A DNA stretch of 59,324 nt from Oscillospiraceae bacterium (GCA_015067675.1 SVMB01000011.1:1-59324); one strand, 5' to 3'; positions 24,475-33,360 are shown, numbered from the stretch's first letter. Notes: generated from the letters alone by a model not told the origin. A program made the numbers and translations.

Positions 24475-25305
24475 ATGAAAGATTCGCGGGCAGATAAAGT
24501 ATTCAGCGTTGTCAACACGGCGCTTGTTCTGCTCATCACGTTTTGTATTGGATATCCGTTGTATTTTGCGCTGATTGCGTCTTTTTCCGATCAGTCGCAG
24601 GTTGCGCTTGGCAATACCATATTCTGGATCCGGGACTTTACGCTCTCATCCTACCGTGCGATTTTAAACTATGAGCCCTTTTGGAGATCCTACGGCAACT
24701 CCATCATCTATACGGTTTCCGGTGTTCTCTTTAACCTGTTTCTCACGTTGCCCACAGCCTACGTTCTGAGCAAACGGAGTCTCCCGGGACGCCGGTTTCT
24801 GAATTGGATTTTTATCTTCGTTATGTATTTCCAGGGCGGCATGGTTCCGACCTTTGTGACGATGGACAGTCTGGGGCTGGTCGGCAAACCCATTATCATC
24901 GTACTGCTCGGCGGGCTGTCGGTCTATAATTTGCTGGTATGCCGGGCGTTTCTGGAGCAGACGGTTCCGCAGGAGGTCTATGAGGCGGCACGGCTCGACG
25001 GAGCCTCGGAGCTGCGGCAGTTTTGGCATATTGTACTTCCACTGTCAGGTGCCATCATCGCGGTACTGAGCCTGTACTATGCCGTGGAGCGCTGGAATGA
25101 CTATTTTAACGCACTGGTCTATCTCAACACAAAGGAACAGATGCCGCTGCAGGTCATCCTGCGCGAGCTGCTTATCATCAACGAGCGCACGCTGGATCTC
25201 AAATACGCGTCCGTGTTTGTCGCAAGCCTGCCGATGCTGATGATTTACCCCTTTGTTCAGCGGTTCTTTACAAAAGGTGTGCTTATGGGGTCGCTCAAGA
25301 GCTGA
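24475..25305 (+). CDS. Carbohydrate ABC transporter permease (LplC/YtcP-like), unaccompanied
   Basis: 276 residues, six predicted membrane helices, with the EAA loop EAARLDGASELRQFWHIVLP at about 174-193, which docks the ATPase. This is the second permease type of CUT1 sugar importers, which normally work with an LplB-type permease, a lipoprotein binding protein and a shared ATPase. None of these is nearby: it has its own promoter region, and a terminator follows within 35 bases. AAGGAG precedes the ATG. It may pair with components encoded elsewhere, or be the remnant of a lost operon. Confidence 0.88.
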   Translation: MKDSRADKVFSVVNTALVLLITFCIGYPLYFALIASFSDQSQVALGNTIFWIRDFTLSSYRAILNYEPFWRSYGNSIIYTVSGVLFNLFLTLPTAYVLSKRSLPGRRFLNWIFIFVMYFQGGMVPTFVTMDSLGLVGKPIIIVLLGGLSVYNLLVCRAFLEQTVPQEVYEAARLDGASELRQFWHIVLPLSGAIIAVLSLYYAVERWNDYFNALVYLNTKEQMPLQVILRELLIINERTLDLKYASVFVASLPMLMIYPFVQRFFTKGVLMGSLKS

Positions 25306-25338
25306 TCTCCGCGATTCACCCAAACCAAAACTTTCCGG

Positions 25339-25378
25339 GCGGTACCTGCAGATGAGCGGGTACCGCTTTTACGTTTTG
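25339..25378 (+). terminator. Terminator after the ABC permease
   Basis: Arms GCGGTACC (25339-25346) and GGTACCGC (25359-25366), then TTTTACGTTTT. Confidence 0.8.
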
Positions 25379-25412
25379 TATAAACAGAATTGTAATCATA
25401 AGCGTTTTGCTG

Positions 25413-25441
25413 TTGACTTCTAACCAATAAATAATTATAAT
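25413..25441 (+). promoter_or_regulatory. Strong sigma-A promoter of the second GH106-like gene
   Basis: TTGACT, 17-base spacer, TATAAT, 62 bases before the GTG start. Confidence 0.8.
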
Positions 25442-25503
25442 GAAAGCATAATATGCCCGACTGCTCTGTGACGGCAGCCGGGAAGATACAGGAGGATAAT
25501 GCC

Positions 25504-28500
25504 GTGAAAAAGATAGTGGAAATACTCAGCGGCCTTGAAAAGCCCCATCATGATTATCGTCCGGCTTTGATGTGGTTCTGGAACGACGAGCTTCGTGAGG
25601 AAGAGATTTCAGCCCAGCTGGAAGAGTTTGCAAAGAAAGGTGTCAACGACTTCTTCGTCAATGCCACCTGGGGCATGACGGATGAATATCTGGGAGAGCG
25701 GTATTTTGAGATTGTAAAGCATACGGTCAAAGAGGCAAAGCGGCTTGGGCTCTCTTTCTGGATTTATGATGAATTCAACTGGCCTTCCGGCACTGCCGGC
25801 GGTCAGCTCCTGCGCGATCATCCCGAGACGCGGGCAAAGGTATTGGTGAGTACCAAAAAGACTCTGGGCTCCATGTCGCGCTTTGATGAGCTCTATATCA
25901 AGGGAGATTTTATCGCCGCACAGCTGGTCTACCAGGATCATCCGGAGGACGGAGCGGTGGATGTCAGCCATGAGCTGAAGATTGAAAAGAACGCCCACGG
26001 CTTCTGGGCAAGCTTTATCAACGAACGTTCGGCCTACGTGGATCTGCATATCCTCAGCGTGCGTTATCAGGACAAGGTAGAGGCGGCCAGCCGTTTCTGT
26101 ACCGAAGAGCCTGGGTATGTGGACGCGCTGGATGAAAAGGCGATGCGGGCATTTATCGATTCCACCCATGAAAAGTACAGGGAAGCAGTAGGCGAGGAAT
26201 TCGGAAAGACTGTCAAGGGACTTTTTACCGATGAAGTCTGTGTTGGTTCTCCGCATGAAATGGGACACGGCGGCATTCCGTGGAATGACGCGATGAAAGA
26301 GAAGTTCGAAGCTCGATTTGGTTATGATGTGACTCCGTGGCTCTATGCACTGGTGGAAAAGCCCGTAACAGCCAGAGAAAAGCAGGTTCGCTGCCATTAC
26401 TGGAAGCTTGTGACGGAACTGGTGCGGGACGCGCACATCAGGCAGGTTTATGAATGGTGTGATCGGGAAAAGATTGCCTATACCGGACATTTTGATGGTG
26501 AAGAATCGCTTCTCTGGTGTATTTACCAGTCCGGTGATATTTTTGAACTGCTCAAGTGGATGCACATTCCGGGCATAGACTCCATCTTCTCACGTACCAA
26601 GATCAACGACGAAAACTTCAACATTGCGGGAAAAATCGTAGCTTCTGCGGCGAGATTTTTTGACCGTGACCGTACGATGTGCGAAACCTATACCATGAGC
26701 ACGGGACAGCTGCGCTTTGATGAGATGCGCCGTGTAGCCAACCGCCTGATGGTGCTGGGCGTAAACATGATCCAGTATATGGGGGCAAAGTATTCCTGGG
26801 ATAATGCGCGCAAACTCTCAGATATTGCCGGTCAGCCCAGTCATAACTATCATAACAGTATGTTCAAACGCTATGATCTCTTCGGAGATTACGTAGCGAG
26901 GATTCAGTACATGTCCGCCGGTACCAGACCGCAGGGCAGAGTGCTGCTGCTGTGGCCGGAAACCAGTGTCTGCACCAATGTCAATGCCCAGAATAATTTG
27001 TTTGACTACCGCAATGACAGTGATATTTGGCCCTATGAGGCTGCGGCAATCGGTATTGTCAATGCACTGCTTGAGATGAACATCGAATACGACATGTTCA
27101 GTGAGTGGCTGGCAGATGATATCGCGGCCGATAATGGTGCTGCACGCCTTTACGGCGGCGAATACGATACGGTGATCCTGCCCAATACCAGTGATACCAC
27201 CCAGAGTATTATGGCGTTGATCCGTCGTCTGCAGGCGGCAGGGGTTAAGATCGTGTTTGCCGATGAGCTTCCCGGGCTTAATGTGGATACCGCGGAATAT
27301 GAGGAACCCTTTGGCGAGACTCCCGCCCAAGAGGGCGTGACCGTTCTTGCGGAAAATGTAAGTTTCCTGCGTCTGAATGACATTGATGAGCGTCAGCACG
27401 GCAGCATCGGTAAGCGCGGGCGCGGCAGGAATGCCGACTACAAGGCCATGCTGGAAGAGGCTGTCGGTTATGGAAAACGTACATTGGATATCCGTCATGA
27501 CGGAGATATTTATACCGGTCTGCGCAGAGGTAAAAACGCGGATGTGGTATTCCTCTGCAACGACGCAGATGCCCAGCGGACAGCGTCTATTGCTTACAGA
27601 CCCGGTATGCAGCTTCTGGATCCCGATACCTGCACCGAAAAAGTGCTTGTCTGCAAAGACGGCCGCGCAGAGATCCATTTTGATCCCTGCCAGATGTATG
27701 TGCTCATCGAAGCCGATGAAAAGGCTGACTGGATGCAGAAATCGGATATGGAGACCGCGGTGCTGCAGGCACTTCCGTCAAATTGTGGTCTGGAAGTACA
27801 GAGAGGCAATATCCTGGTTGCCGACTGGAGTTACGCTCCGTATGAAGGTACCGACGAGCCGATCAGAATGCCTGCGGAGGACAGCTTCATCAAAATCAAT
27901 GATGAATGGGTGCCGGGTAAGTATGCTAATATCGGTCAGAAGGGACTTCTGGTATTTGATTTTGAAGCAGAGATTATTCCGGAGAGTGTGATGATGTACG
28001 CGGAGTATCGGGATGTGCTGCGCTGTGAACTCAATGGCGAGCGCATTGATGATAAATGGTCTCACTGTCGTCTGTGGGGTGTGAGAGATGCTTCCCTTGA
28101 GGTCGCGCCGCTGCTCAGAAAGGGCAAAAACCGCCTGACACTGGCATTCCGGATGCCGGACTATAACATTCTGTACCGTGCGCCGTACGTCATGCTGCGC
28201 GGTGACTTTGAGACTGATCATAAGGATATCATGGCAAAGCGGGAGGTTTATGAAGCCTTGCCCGTCAATCGTCAGGGATATCCCCGCTTCTGCGGAGATG
28301 CGGTATATCACTTTGAGGTGGAACTGAGTGAGGAGCAAGCTGCACAGTCAGAGTTTGTGACGCTGGACACGCGGGAAGCAGCGGAACTGTTTGTCAACGG
28401 GGAATCTGTCGGTGTGCGCCTCTGGGCGCCCTATCGCTTTGATACGGCCGGGCTGTTCAAAGCGGGAAAGAATACGGTCTGCGTCCGGCTGACCATGCCG

Positions 28501-28584
28501 ATGTGGAATCACTTCTGCCGACAGGGTGACGAGATCGACGTGGGATTGCTCGGCGCTCCGAAACTGGAAAGAAAGATCAATTGA
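25504..28584 (+). CDS. GH106-like glycoside hydrolase (second paralogue)
   Basis: 1026 residues from GTG 25504, chosen because AGGAGG lies 8 bases upstream; an in-frame ATG at 25453 has no such site. It has the same architecture as the protein at 18627: a TIM barrel with YDEFNW at about 88-93, GLFTDE, YTGHFDGEES and CETYT, then beta-sandwich regions ending with LFVNGESVGVRLWAPY. No signal peptide. The conserved blocks are clear but the rest differs, so the two probably act on different linkages. Single-gene unit: own strong promoter and a shared bidirectional terminator. GH106-type is a family-level inference. Confidence 0.72.
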   Translation: MKKIVEILSGLEKPHHDYRPALMWFWNDELREEEISAQLEEFAKKGVNDFFVNATWGMTDEYLGERYFEIVKHTVKEAKRLGLSFWIYDEFNWPSGTAGGQLLRDHPETRAKVLVSTKKTLGSMSRFDELYIKGDFIAAQLVYQDHPEDGAVDVSHELKIEKNAHGFWASFINERSAYVDLHILSVRYQDKVEAASRFCTEEPGYVDALDEKAMRAFIDSTHEKYREAVGEEFGKTVKGLFTDEVCVGSPHEMGHGGIPWNDAMKEKFEARFGYDVTPWLYALVEKPVTAREKQVRCHYWKLVTELVRDAHIRQVYEWCDREKIAYTGHFDGEESLLWCIYQSGDIFELLKWMHIPGIDSIFSRTKINDENFNIAGKIVASAARFFDRDRTMCETYTMSTGQLRFDEMRRVANRLMVLGVNMIQYMGAKYSWDNARKLSDIAGQPSHNYHNSMFKRYDLFGDYVARIQYMSAGTRPQGRVLLLWPETSVCTNVNAQNNLFDYRNDSDIWPYEAAAIGIVNALLEMNIEYDMFSEWLADDIAADNGAARLYGGEYDTVILPNTSDTTQSIMALIRRLQAAGVKIVFADELPGLNVDTAEYEEPFGETPAQEGVTVLAENVSFLRLNDIDERQHGSIGKRGRGRNADYKAMLEEAVGYGKRTLDIRHDGDIYTGLRRGKNADVVFLCNDADAQRTASIAYRPGMQLLDPDTCTEKVLVCKDGRAEIHFDPCQMYVLIEADEKADWMQKSDMETAVLQALPSNCGLEVQRGNILVADWSYAPYEGTDEPIRMPAEDSFIKINDEWVPGKYANIGQKGLLVFDFEAEIIPESVMMYAEYRDVLRCELNGERIDDKWSHCRLWGVRDASLEVAPLLRKGKNRLTLAFRMPDYNILYRAPYVMLRGDFETDHKDIMAKREVYEALPVNRQGYPRFCGDAVYHFEVELSEEQAAQSEFVTLDTREAAELFVNGESVGVRLWAPYRFDTAGLFKAGKNTVCVRLTMPMWNHFCRQGDEIDVGLLGAPKLERKIN

Positions 28585-28598
28585 TCCGGCATCATCGA

Positions 28599-28634
28599 AA
28601 AGCGCGCAGCTCAAATCCGTGAGCTGCGCGCTTT
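28599..28634. terminator. Bidirectional terminator between convergent genes
   Basis: Perfect 15-bp stem, arms AAAGCGCGCAGCTCA (28599-28613) and TGAGCTGCGCGCTTT (28620-28634). It serves the GH106-like gene and the convergent 334-residue gene. T-runs are short on both sides. Confidence 0.85.
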
Positions 28635-28658
28635 GATGTTTGGATAAAACGGGACCGA

Positions 28659-29663
28659 TCAGATAAACGGACGGCGGTCGAGTACCAGTTTGAGCGGCAC
28701 TTCGGTGCGGACTTTTCCGGGAAGCGCCAGCTGCAGCTCGGCTACGGCGCACACGGCGCCAAAGAGCATATGCAGATCATTGAGCGCGTCGTGGATCTGC
28801 TCATCAAGAGACGCAAGCCAGGGCAGATAGCTCTGGGCAAAGTCCCAGAGCGTTTCCTTCACTTCATGGAAACGGTGCGGCGTCTGCCGGGAGGAGCGGT
28901 TCAGCAGGAATACCCAGTCGATTTCCATAAAACTGATCTGACGACCCATGAGGGGACTGAGCTGCTGATTCCGGTAGAGATCGATGCAGGTGTCGATGAT
29001 CTTCTCGGGATAGGGAAAGGGCTCGCGGGCATATTCGTGGTTGAACATATAGTGAAACCAGCCGCCGAGCTGCTGCACCAACCGGATGGAGCCCTGACGG
29101 CCTTCCAATCCCAGCCCGGACGTGCTGCAGGCACGTTCCCGAAGCCAGGTGAAGTATGCATCCTGCCAGGCACGGTCTGCATCACGGGTGATGACGAGGG
29201 AGGCAAAGAGTCCCGCGCCCTGATGGGAGGCATTCCAGGGGCCGGTCTCCCAGGGGAGCGCGTCGAGAAAGGCTGTGAACGCCTGATGATCCAGATACGG
29301 CAGGAGATCGGTCAGGGGATAGAGCGGGCGTGCGTCGAAGAGCTCGAGTGCTGCCAGACAGTGCGCTGTTGTGTGGATGGTGTGGTGGGTAGCCTCGACG
29401 AACATACCAGTTTCGGGATTCTGCATGGACTGCAGCTTGCTTATCCAGGCAGCACGGCTGTCAGGATCCTGTACAAAGTCGCCGATGGTATAGAGCAGGT
29501 TGGCAGCATCAGCGCAGCCGTATTCGTTGGTGCCGAGTTCGCGGGTTGATTTTTCATCCTGCCACAGCCAGCGGCAGTAATCCCCTTCGGCGAGCCTGTG
29601 GGAAGCGACGATCCGACGGACTTTTCCGACAATGGGATCGACGTCAATATGGGAAACGGACAT
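28659..29663 (-). CDS. Unknown soluble protein, probably alpha/alpha-toroid
   Basis: 334 residues from ATG 29663 (AAGGAGG 9 bases upstream). Repeated helical blocks with aromatic and His-rich turns, such as HHTIHTTAHCLAALELF, DHQAFTAFLDALPW and NASHQGAGLFASL, suggest an alpha/alpha barrel like those of terpene cyclase-fold or GH88/GH105-like proteins. I cannot name catalytic residues, though N-A-S-H-Q-G-A-G is striking and could line a pocket. No signal peptide. It converges on the second GH106-like gene and diverges from a carboxypeptidase. The context suggests carbohydrate metabolism, but no function is assigned. Confidence 0.6.
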   Translation of the reverse strand: MSVSHIDVDPIVGKVRRIVASHRLAEGDYCRWLWQDEKSTRELGTNEYGCADAANLLYTIGDFVQDPDSRAAWISKLQSMQNPETGMFVEATHHTIHTTAHCLAALELFDARPLYPLTDLLPYLDHQAFTAFLDALPWETGPWNASHQGAGLFASLVITRDADRAWQDAYFTWLRERACSTSGLGLEGRQGSIRLVQQLGGWFHYMFNHEYAREPFPYPEKIIDTCIDLYRNQQLSPLMGRQISFMEIDWVFLLNRSSRQTPHRFHEVKETLWDFAQSYLPWLASLDEQIHDALNDLHMLFGAVCAVAELQLALPGKVRTEVPLKLVLDRRPFI

Positions 29664-29736
29664 GGATTCGAACCTCCTTGATGCGTTCAATCGAAAACAA
29701 CGACAAAACATCCCATTTCTTTGGCTGAGTGGTGAC

Positions 29737-29765
29737 TTGACAAGCGCCTGAAAACAGGATAAACT
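29737..29765 (+). promoter_or_regulatory. Sigma-A promoter of the second carboxypeptidase
   Basis: TTGACA, 17-base spacer, TAAACT, about 96 bases before the ATG. Confidence 0.55.
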
Positions 29766-29785
29766 GATTACGTAACATTTTTTTT

Positions 29786-29814
29786 AGTATAGCATATCCT
29801 GCCGGGAGCCGCAA
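29786..29814 (-). promoter_or_regulatory. Extended -10 promoter of the alpha/alpha protein gene
   Basis: Minus strand: TTGCGG, 17-base spacer ending TGC, TATACT. It lies downstream of, and faces, the plus-strand promoter at 29737, so the two transcripts would cross each other's start regions. Confidence 0.5.
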
Positions 29815-29860
29815 GCTGTATTTTCATGCTGTGCGGTGCCGTGTAACTGAGGAGACCACT

Positions 29861-31198
29861 ATGAAAAAACGCCTGTCCGTACTGTTTGCCAGCCTTTTTG
29901 CGCTGATGCTTGTAGTATCGCCGGTTCAGGCGCTGTATGGCAACGAACCGGAGATTTCGGCGCCGTCGGCGCTTCTGTATGAGAAAAACAGCGGCCAGAT
30001 TATCTACGAGCATGATGCCAGAGTCAAGATGTATCCGGCCAGTACCACGAAGGTGCTCACTGCACTGCTGCTGCTGGAAAACTGTGAGCTGGACGAGGAA
30101 GTGACCGTCACAGCGTCGGCTCTGTCTGCAGTGCCTCCCGGATCAAGTATCGCAGGCCTGCGCCGCGATGAGGTGATTACGGTCTATGACCTGTTGGTAT
30201 GCCTGCTGGTGCCTTCCGGCAATGATGCGGCCAATGTGGCGGCAGAGCATGTATCAGGCTCCATTGAGGAGTTTGTCAAGCTCATGAATAACCGCGCAAA
30301 ACAGCTTGGCTGCAAGAATACCAATTTCGTCAATCCTTCCGGATATCATGACGATAATCACTACACGACTGCCTACGATCTGCTTCTGATGACGCTGGCG
30401 GCGCTGGAATACGATACCTTTGCAGACATCTGCGGCGCCAAACAAAAGACCATCGCCCCGACCAATATCGTGGAGAAGGAACGCATCTTCAACAGCACGA
30501 ATTTCATGATTTCCTCCACCGAAACCAGCGCCTATCTTTACGAATACTGTACCGGCATCAAGACCGGACATACCACAGCTGCCGGCCGCTGCCTGATTGC
30601 ATCGGCTGAGAAGGACGGCATAGAGCTCATCAGTGTGCTGCTTGGCGCCGAGACGCGGTATACCGACAGCGGTGTGCGCCAGATTCGCAGCTTTATGGAT
30701 ACCGAGGATCTCTTTGACTGGGGATTTCGCAATTTCTCCTACAGAACCATAGTCAAGACGACGGATCCTGTGGCCGAGGTGAAGGTGAATCTGTCAGCCA
30801 ACAAGGATTACGTGATGCTCACGCCGGAGAAAGAGATTCGCTGGCTGCTGCACAAAAACGAGAATCTTTCGGATTTCGAAAAGGAAATTACTGCGGAGAC
30901 GGAGGTTCAGGCACCGGTGGAAGCCGGTCAGGTTCTGGGACAGATGACCGTTAAGTATAAAGGCAAGGTCATCGAAACCATGAATCTTCTGGCATCTTCG
31001 GATGTGGAACGCTCCGATGCGCTGTATGCGCTGCAGCGGATACAGGATACGCTCAGTCAGCCGTGGGTTGGTATGGCGATGTTCGGCATAGTGATTGCCG
31101 TGATTCTCTACATTACCTACATGGTGCTCCATAACCGTCGCAGACAGCGGATTCTGGCAAGACGCCGCAGAAATCAGAACAAAAACCGTTCCAACTGA
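29861..31198 (+). CDS. D-alanyl-D-alanine carboxypeptidase with C-terminal membrane anchor
   Basis: 445 residues from ATG 29861 (GAGGAG upstream). Signal peptide in residues 1-25. Active-site motifs: S61-T-T-K64, S119-G-N121 and K234-T-G236. The PBP5-type C-terminal domain spans about 285-390, followed by a single membrane helix (GMAMFGIVIAVILYITYMV) and a very basic tail ending in several Arg. It therefore differs from the first carboxypeptidase, which lacks a clear anchor. Single-gene unit closed by a strong terminator just before the spoIIIA operon. Confidence 0.93.
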   Translation: MKKRLSVLFASLFALMLVVSPVQALYGNEPEISAPSALLYEKNSGQIIYEHDARVKMYPASTTKVLTALLLLENCELDEEVTVTASALSAVPPGSSIAGLRRDEVITVYDLLVCLLVPSGNDAANVAAEHVSGSIEEFVKLMNNRAKQLGCKNTNFVNPSGYHDDNHYTTAYDLLLMTLAALEYDTFADICGAKQKTIAPTNIVEKERIFNSTNFMISSTETSAYLYEYCTGIKTGHTTAAGRCLIASAEKDGIELISVLLGAETRYTDSGVRQIRSFMDTEDLFDWGFRNFSYRTIVKTTDPVAEVKVNLSANKDYVMLTPEKEIRWLLHKNENLSDFEKEITAETEVQAPVEAGQVLGQMTVKYKGKVIETMNLLASSDVERSDALYALQRIQDTLSQPWVGMAMFGIVIAVILYITYMVLHNRRRQRILARRRRNQNKNRSN

Positions 31199-31218
31199 AT
31201 CAGTACATAAGCCATAGC

Positions 31219-31250
31219 CGCGCCGGGTCTTAACTCCCGGCGCGTTTTTT
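31219..31250 (+). terminator. Intrinsic terminator after the carboxypeptidase
   Basis: Arms CGCGCCGGG (31219-31227) and CCCGGCGCG (31236-31244), then six T. Confidence 0.93.
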
Positions 31251-31251
31251 G

Positions 31252-31284
31252 TGTCATAGATCCCGCAGACTTGCCATATAGATA
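31252..31284 (+). promoter_or_regulatory. Sigma-E-like promoter of the spoIIIA operon
   Basis: TGTCATA (31252-31258), 16 bases, CATATAGATA (31275-31284), about 48 bases before spoIIIAA. The sipL promoter has identical boxes and identical spacing. spoIIIA is a sigma-E operon in Bacillus. Confidence 0.65.
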
Positions 31285-31331
31285 GCCTGTACCAAAAAGG
31301 AAAACCTCAAAAACAGCAGGGAGGCGCAGTA

Positions 31332-32234
31332 ATGACAGATCAGCACAAATGCTTTGAATCAGCACTTGCGATCCTGCCGCCGGGTCTCAGGCAAAGTTTC
31401 GGCGGACTCAGGATTGATCAGCGGGAGCAGGCGGAGGAACTGCGTCTGCGCACAGGCGCGCGTCCGGGGGTCAGCATTGGCGGAAAGGAAGTAAAAGTCG
31501 GGGAGAGCGACGTGAGCACATCCGATATCGCATGGCTTCTGGAACGGGCGGCGGAGGGATCGCTTCACAGCGTGGCGGAAGAGCTGCGGGAAGGATTCAT
31601 CACCGTGCGCGGCGGGCATCGTTTAGGTCTTGCGGGCACGGCTGTCAGCCGTGACGGCAGGATCAGTACCCTGCGGGGAATATCCTCTGTTTCGCTGCGT
31701 ATTGCCAGAGAGCATAGAGGCTGCGCGGAAGAATTGATGCGCAGACTGCAGACAACAGGAGAAGGATTTTCATCAACACTGCTTGTATCGCCGCCGGGCG
31801 TGGGGAAGACGACGTTTCTGCGGGATATGATCCGGATTCTGTCCGAGAGTGGGATCCGCGTTGGCGTGGCAGATGAGCGGCGGGAGCTGGCCGCAATGAC
31901 AGGCGGCATACCGCAGTTTGATCTGGGTCCCTGTACGGATGTAATAGAGGGAGCGCCCAAGGCACAGGCAGCGTCGATGCTCTTGCGTACAATGGCACCG
32001 GAAGTGCTGGCAGTGGATGAAATCACGGCACAGAAGGACGTGGAGGCGCTGGAACAGGCGGTCAACTGCGGGATTCACGTATTGGCAACCGTCCATGGGG
32101 AAACACTGACGGATGTGATACAGCGGCCTGCGCTCAGAGAACTTTTAAGCCGGGGAAACTTCCGATATGCCGTGTTCCTGGCAAGAGGACGGGAGAACAG
32201 ACGGGTATTCAGAGTGGAGAGACTGGAACTGTGA
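31332..32234 (+). CDS. spoIIIAA: Stage III sporulation protein AA (ATPase)
   Basis: Mother-cell ATPase of the SpoIIIA-SpoIIQ channel that spans the membranes around the forespore; related to type II/IV secretion ATPases. 300 residues. Walker A is PPGVGKTTF at about 155-163, preceded by LLVS; the Walker B-like strand is VLAVDEI near 222-228, and a His-box follows in ILATVHGETL. The N-terminal half has QAEELRLRTGARP, typical of the family. GGGAGG lies 7 bases before the ATG. First gene of an eight-gene operon, overlapping spoIIIAB by 4 bases. Confidence 0.95.
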   Translation: MTDQHKCFESALAILPPGLRQSFGGLRIDQREQAEELRLRTGARPGVSIGGKEVKVGESDVSTSDIAWLLERAAEGSLHSVAEELREGFITVRGGHRLGLAGTAVSRDGRISTLRGISSVSLRIAREHRGCAEELMRRLQTTGEGFSSTLLVSPPGVGKTTFLRDMIRILSESGIRVGVADERRELAAMTGGIPQFDLGPCTDVIEGAPKAQAASMLLRTMAPEVLAVDEITAQKDVEALEQAVNCGIHVLATVHGETLTDVIQRPALRELLSRGNFRYAVFLARGRENRRVFRVERLEL

Positions 32235-32728
32235 TACATCTGGCAGGTGCGGTGCTGCTGATCGGAGGCGGATTGCTGGCAGGTATCATGGCAGAAAAAG
32301 AAATAAAGCGGAAAGTGAAAATGCTTTACAGCACAATTGCTGCCCTGAATGAGATCCGGGGAGAAATCGCCGGGTGTCAGACACCGCTGAAGGAGATCTT
32401 TTACAGATTGGCACAACAACCGGGGGAACAGGGACGTTTCTTCGCAGCATTGGAGAGCACGGATGAAAAACCGCTGCGGGTACGATGGGAAGAGAGCGTG
32501 AACCGCCATCTGACAAAGCTCAGCAGTGAGAGCCGGGATGTGCTGCTGAATCTGGGGGGCGGACTTGGACAGAGTCTGGCGGAAGAGCAAATACGGCTTT
32601 TGGAAGAGGCGCTGCACCGACTGGAGGACATATACACAAGAGAAGCCGAACAGGCGCGGAGCACAGCAAAGTTATGGAAGCGCATCTGCCCGGGAATTGC
32701 GGCGGCTGCAGCAATACTGCTGATGTAA
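32231..32728 (+). CDS. spoIIIAB: Stage III sporulation protein AB
   Basis: 165 residues, starting with GTG in a GTGA overlap with spoIIIAA. An N-terminal membrane helix (residues 3-20) is followed by a helical cytosolic-type domain related to GspF of type II secretion, with the family segment GEIAGCQTPLKEIFYRLA, and a second hydrophobic segment near the end (IAAAAAILLM). It acts in the mother-cell part of the feeding-tube complex. Confidence 0.9.
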   Translation: MIHLAGAVLLIGGGLLAGIMAEKEIKRKVKMLYSTIAALNEIRGEIAGCQTPLKEIFYRLAQQPGEQGRFFAALESTDEKPLRVRWEESVNRHLTKLSSESRDVLLNLGGGLGQSLAEEQIRLLEEALHRLEDIYTREAEQARSTAKLWKRICPGIAAAAAILLM

Positions 32729-32765
32729 ATCCGGTGGAATGGAAGCAAAAGAGGAGGCGAAAGCC

Positions 32766-32960
32766 GTGAATGTGGACCTGATATTTCGAATAGCGGCGAT
32801 TGGAATACTGGTTTCAGTGCTCAATCAGGTGCTGATGCGATCCGGGCGTGAAGAACAGGCAATGATGACCACGCTGGCAGGACTGATTGTGGTACTGACA
32901 ATCATTGTAAAAGAGATAAGCCTCCTGTTTGATACGGCAAAGATGCTGTTTGGGTTCTGA
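32766..32960 (+). CDS. spoIIIAC: Stage III sporulation protein AC
   Basis: 64 residues with two membrane helices, the usual size. The GTG at 32766 is chosen because homologues start at NVDLIF and GAGG lies 8 bases upstream; an in-frame ATG at 32739 is less likely. The family core ILVSVLNQVL...GREEQAMM is present. Only 2 bases separate it from spoIIIAD. Confidence 0.9.
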   Translation: MNVDLIFRIAAIGILVSVLNQVLMRSGREEQAMMTTLAGLIVVLTIIVKEISLLFDTAKMLFGF

Positions 32961-32962
32961 AG

Positions 32963-33349
32963 ATGGCAGATTTTGCAAAACTGACGGCGATCAGTATCCT
33001 GGGGATGATTCTGGCGGTGACGGTCAGGCGGCAGAGCCCTGAACTGGCAATTCTGACAAGCCTGGCAGCGGGAATCTGCATTCTGACAGCCTCTCTGCGG
33101 TATGTGGATACAGTCATGCGTTTCTGGGAGGATCTTGGACGGATCGCAGGAATGGATGGACGACTTTCAGGCGTGCTGATGAAAAGCGTAGCCGTAGCAT
33201 TGCTGACACAACTGGGAGCTCAGATCTGTCGGGACGGCGGCGAAGGGGCATTGGCGTCAAAACTTGAACTGGCAGGGAGCGGAGCCTGTATTGTGCTGGT
33301 ACTGCCGATGCTGGCGCAAGTGCTGGAAACGGTTGCTGAACTGTTGTGA
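32963..33349 (+). CDS. spoIIIAD: Stage III sporulation protein AD
   Basis: 128 residues, three or four membrane helices. Family features include the N-terminal KLTAISILGMILAVTVRRQSP, the helix at LTSLAAGICIL, and QICRDGGEGALASKLELAG near residue 95, which is strongly conserved among SpoIIIAD proteins. Membrane component of the SpoIIIA complex; together with AC it is distantly related to phage holins. Confidence 0.92.
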   Translation: MADFAKLTAISILGMILAVTVRRQSPELAILTSLAAGICILTASLRYVDTVMRFWEDLGRIAGMDGRLSGVLMKSVAVALLTQLGAQICRDGGEGALASKLELAGSGACIVLVLPMLAQVLETVAELL

Positions 33350-33360
33350 GGTAGTGAAAA

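Noticed and set aside
25400..25417. AAGCGTTTTGC near the second GH106-like promoter as a possible cre site
   Set aside because: Four mismatches to the consensus, including the conserved TG and CA ends.
29664..29674. GGATTCGAACC, identical to a tRNA T-arm motif
   Set aside because: No acceptor stem, anticodon arm or D-arm fits around it; it is the leader just upstream of the ribosome site of the minus-strand gene.
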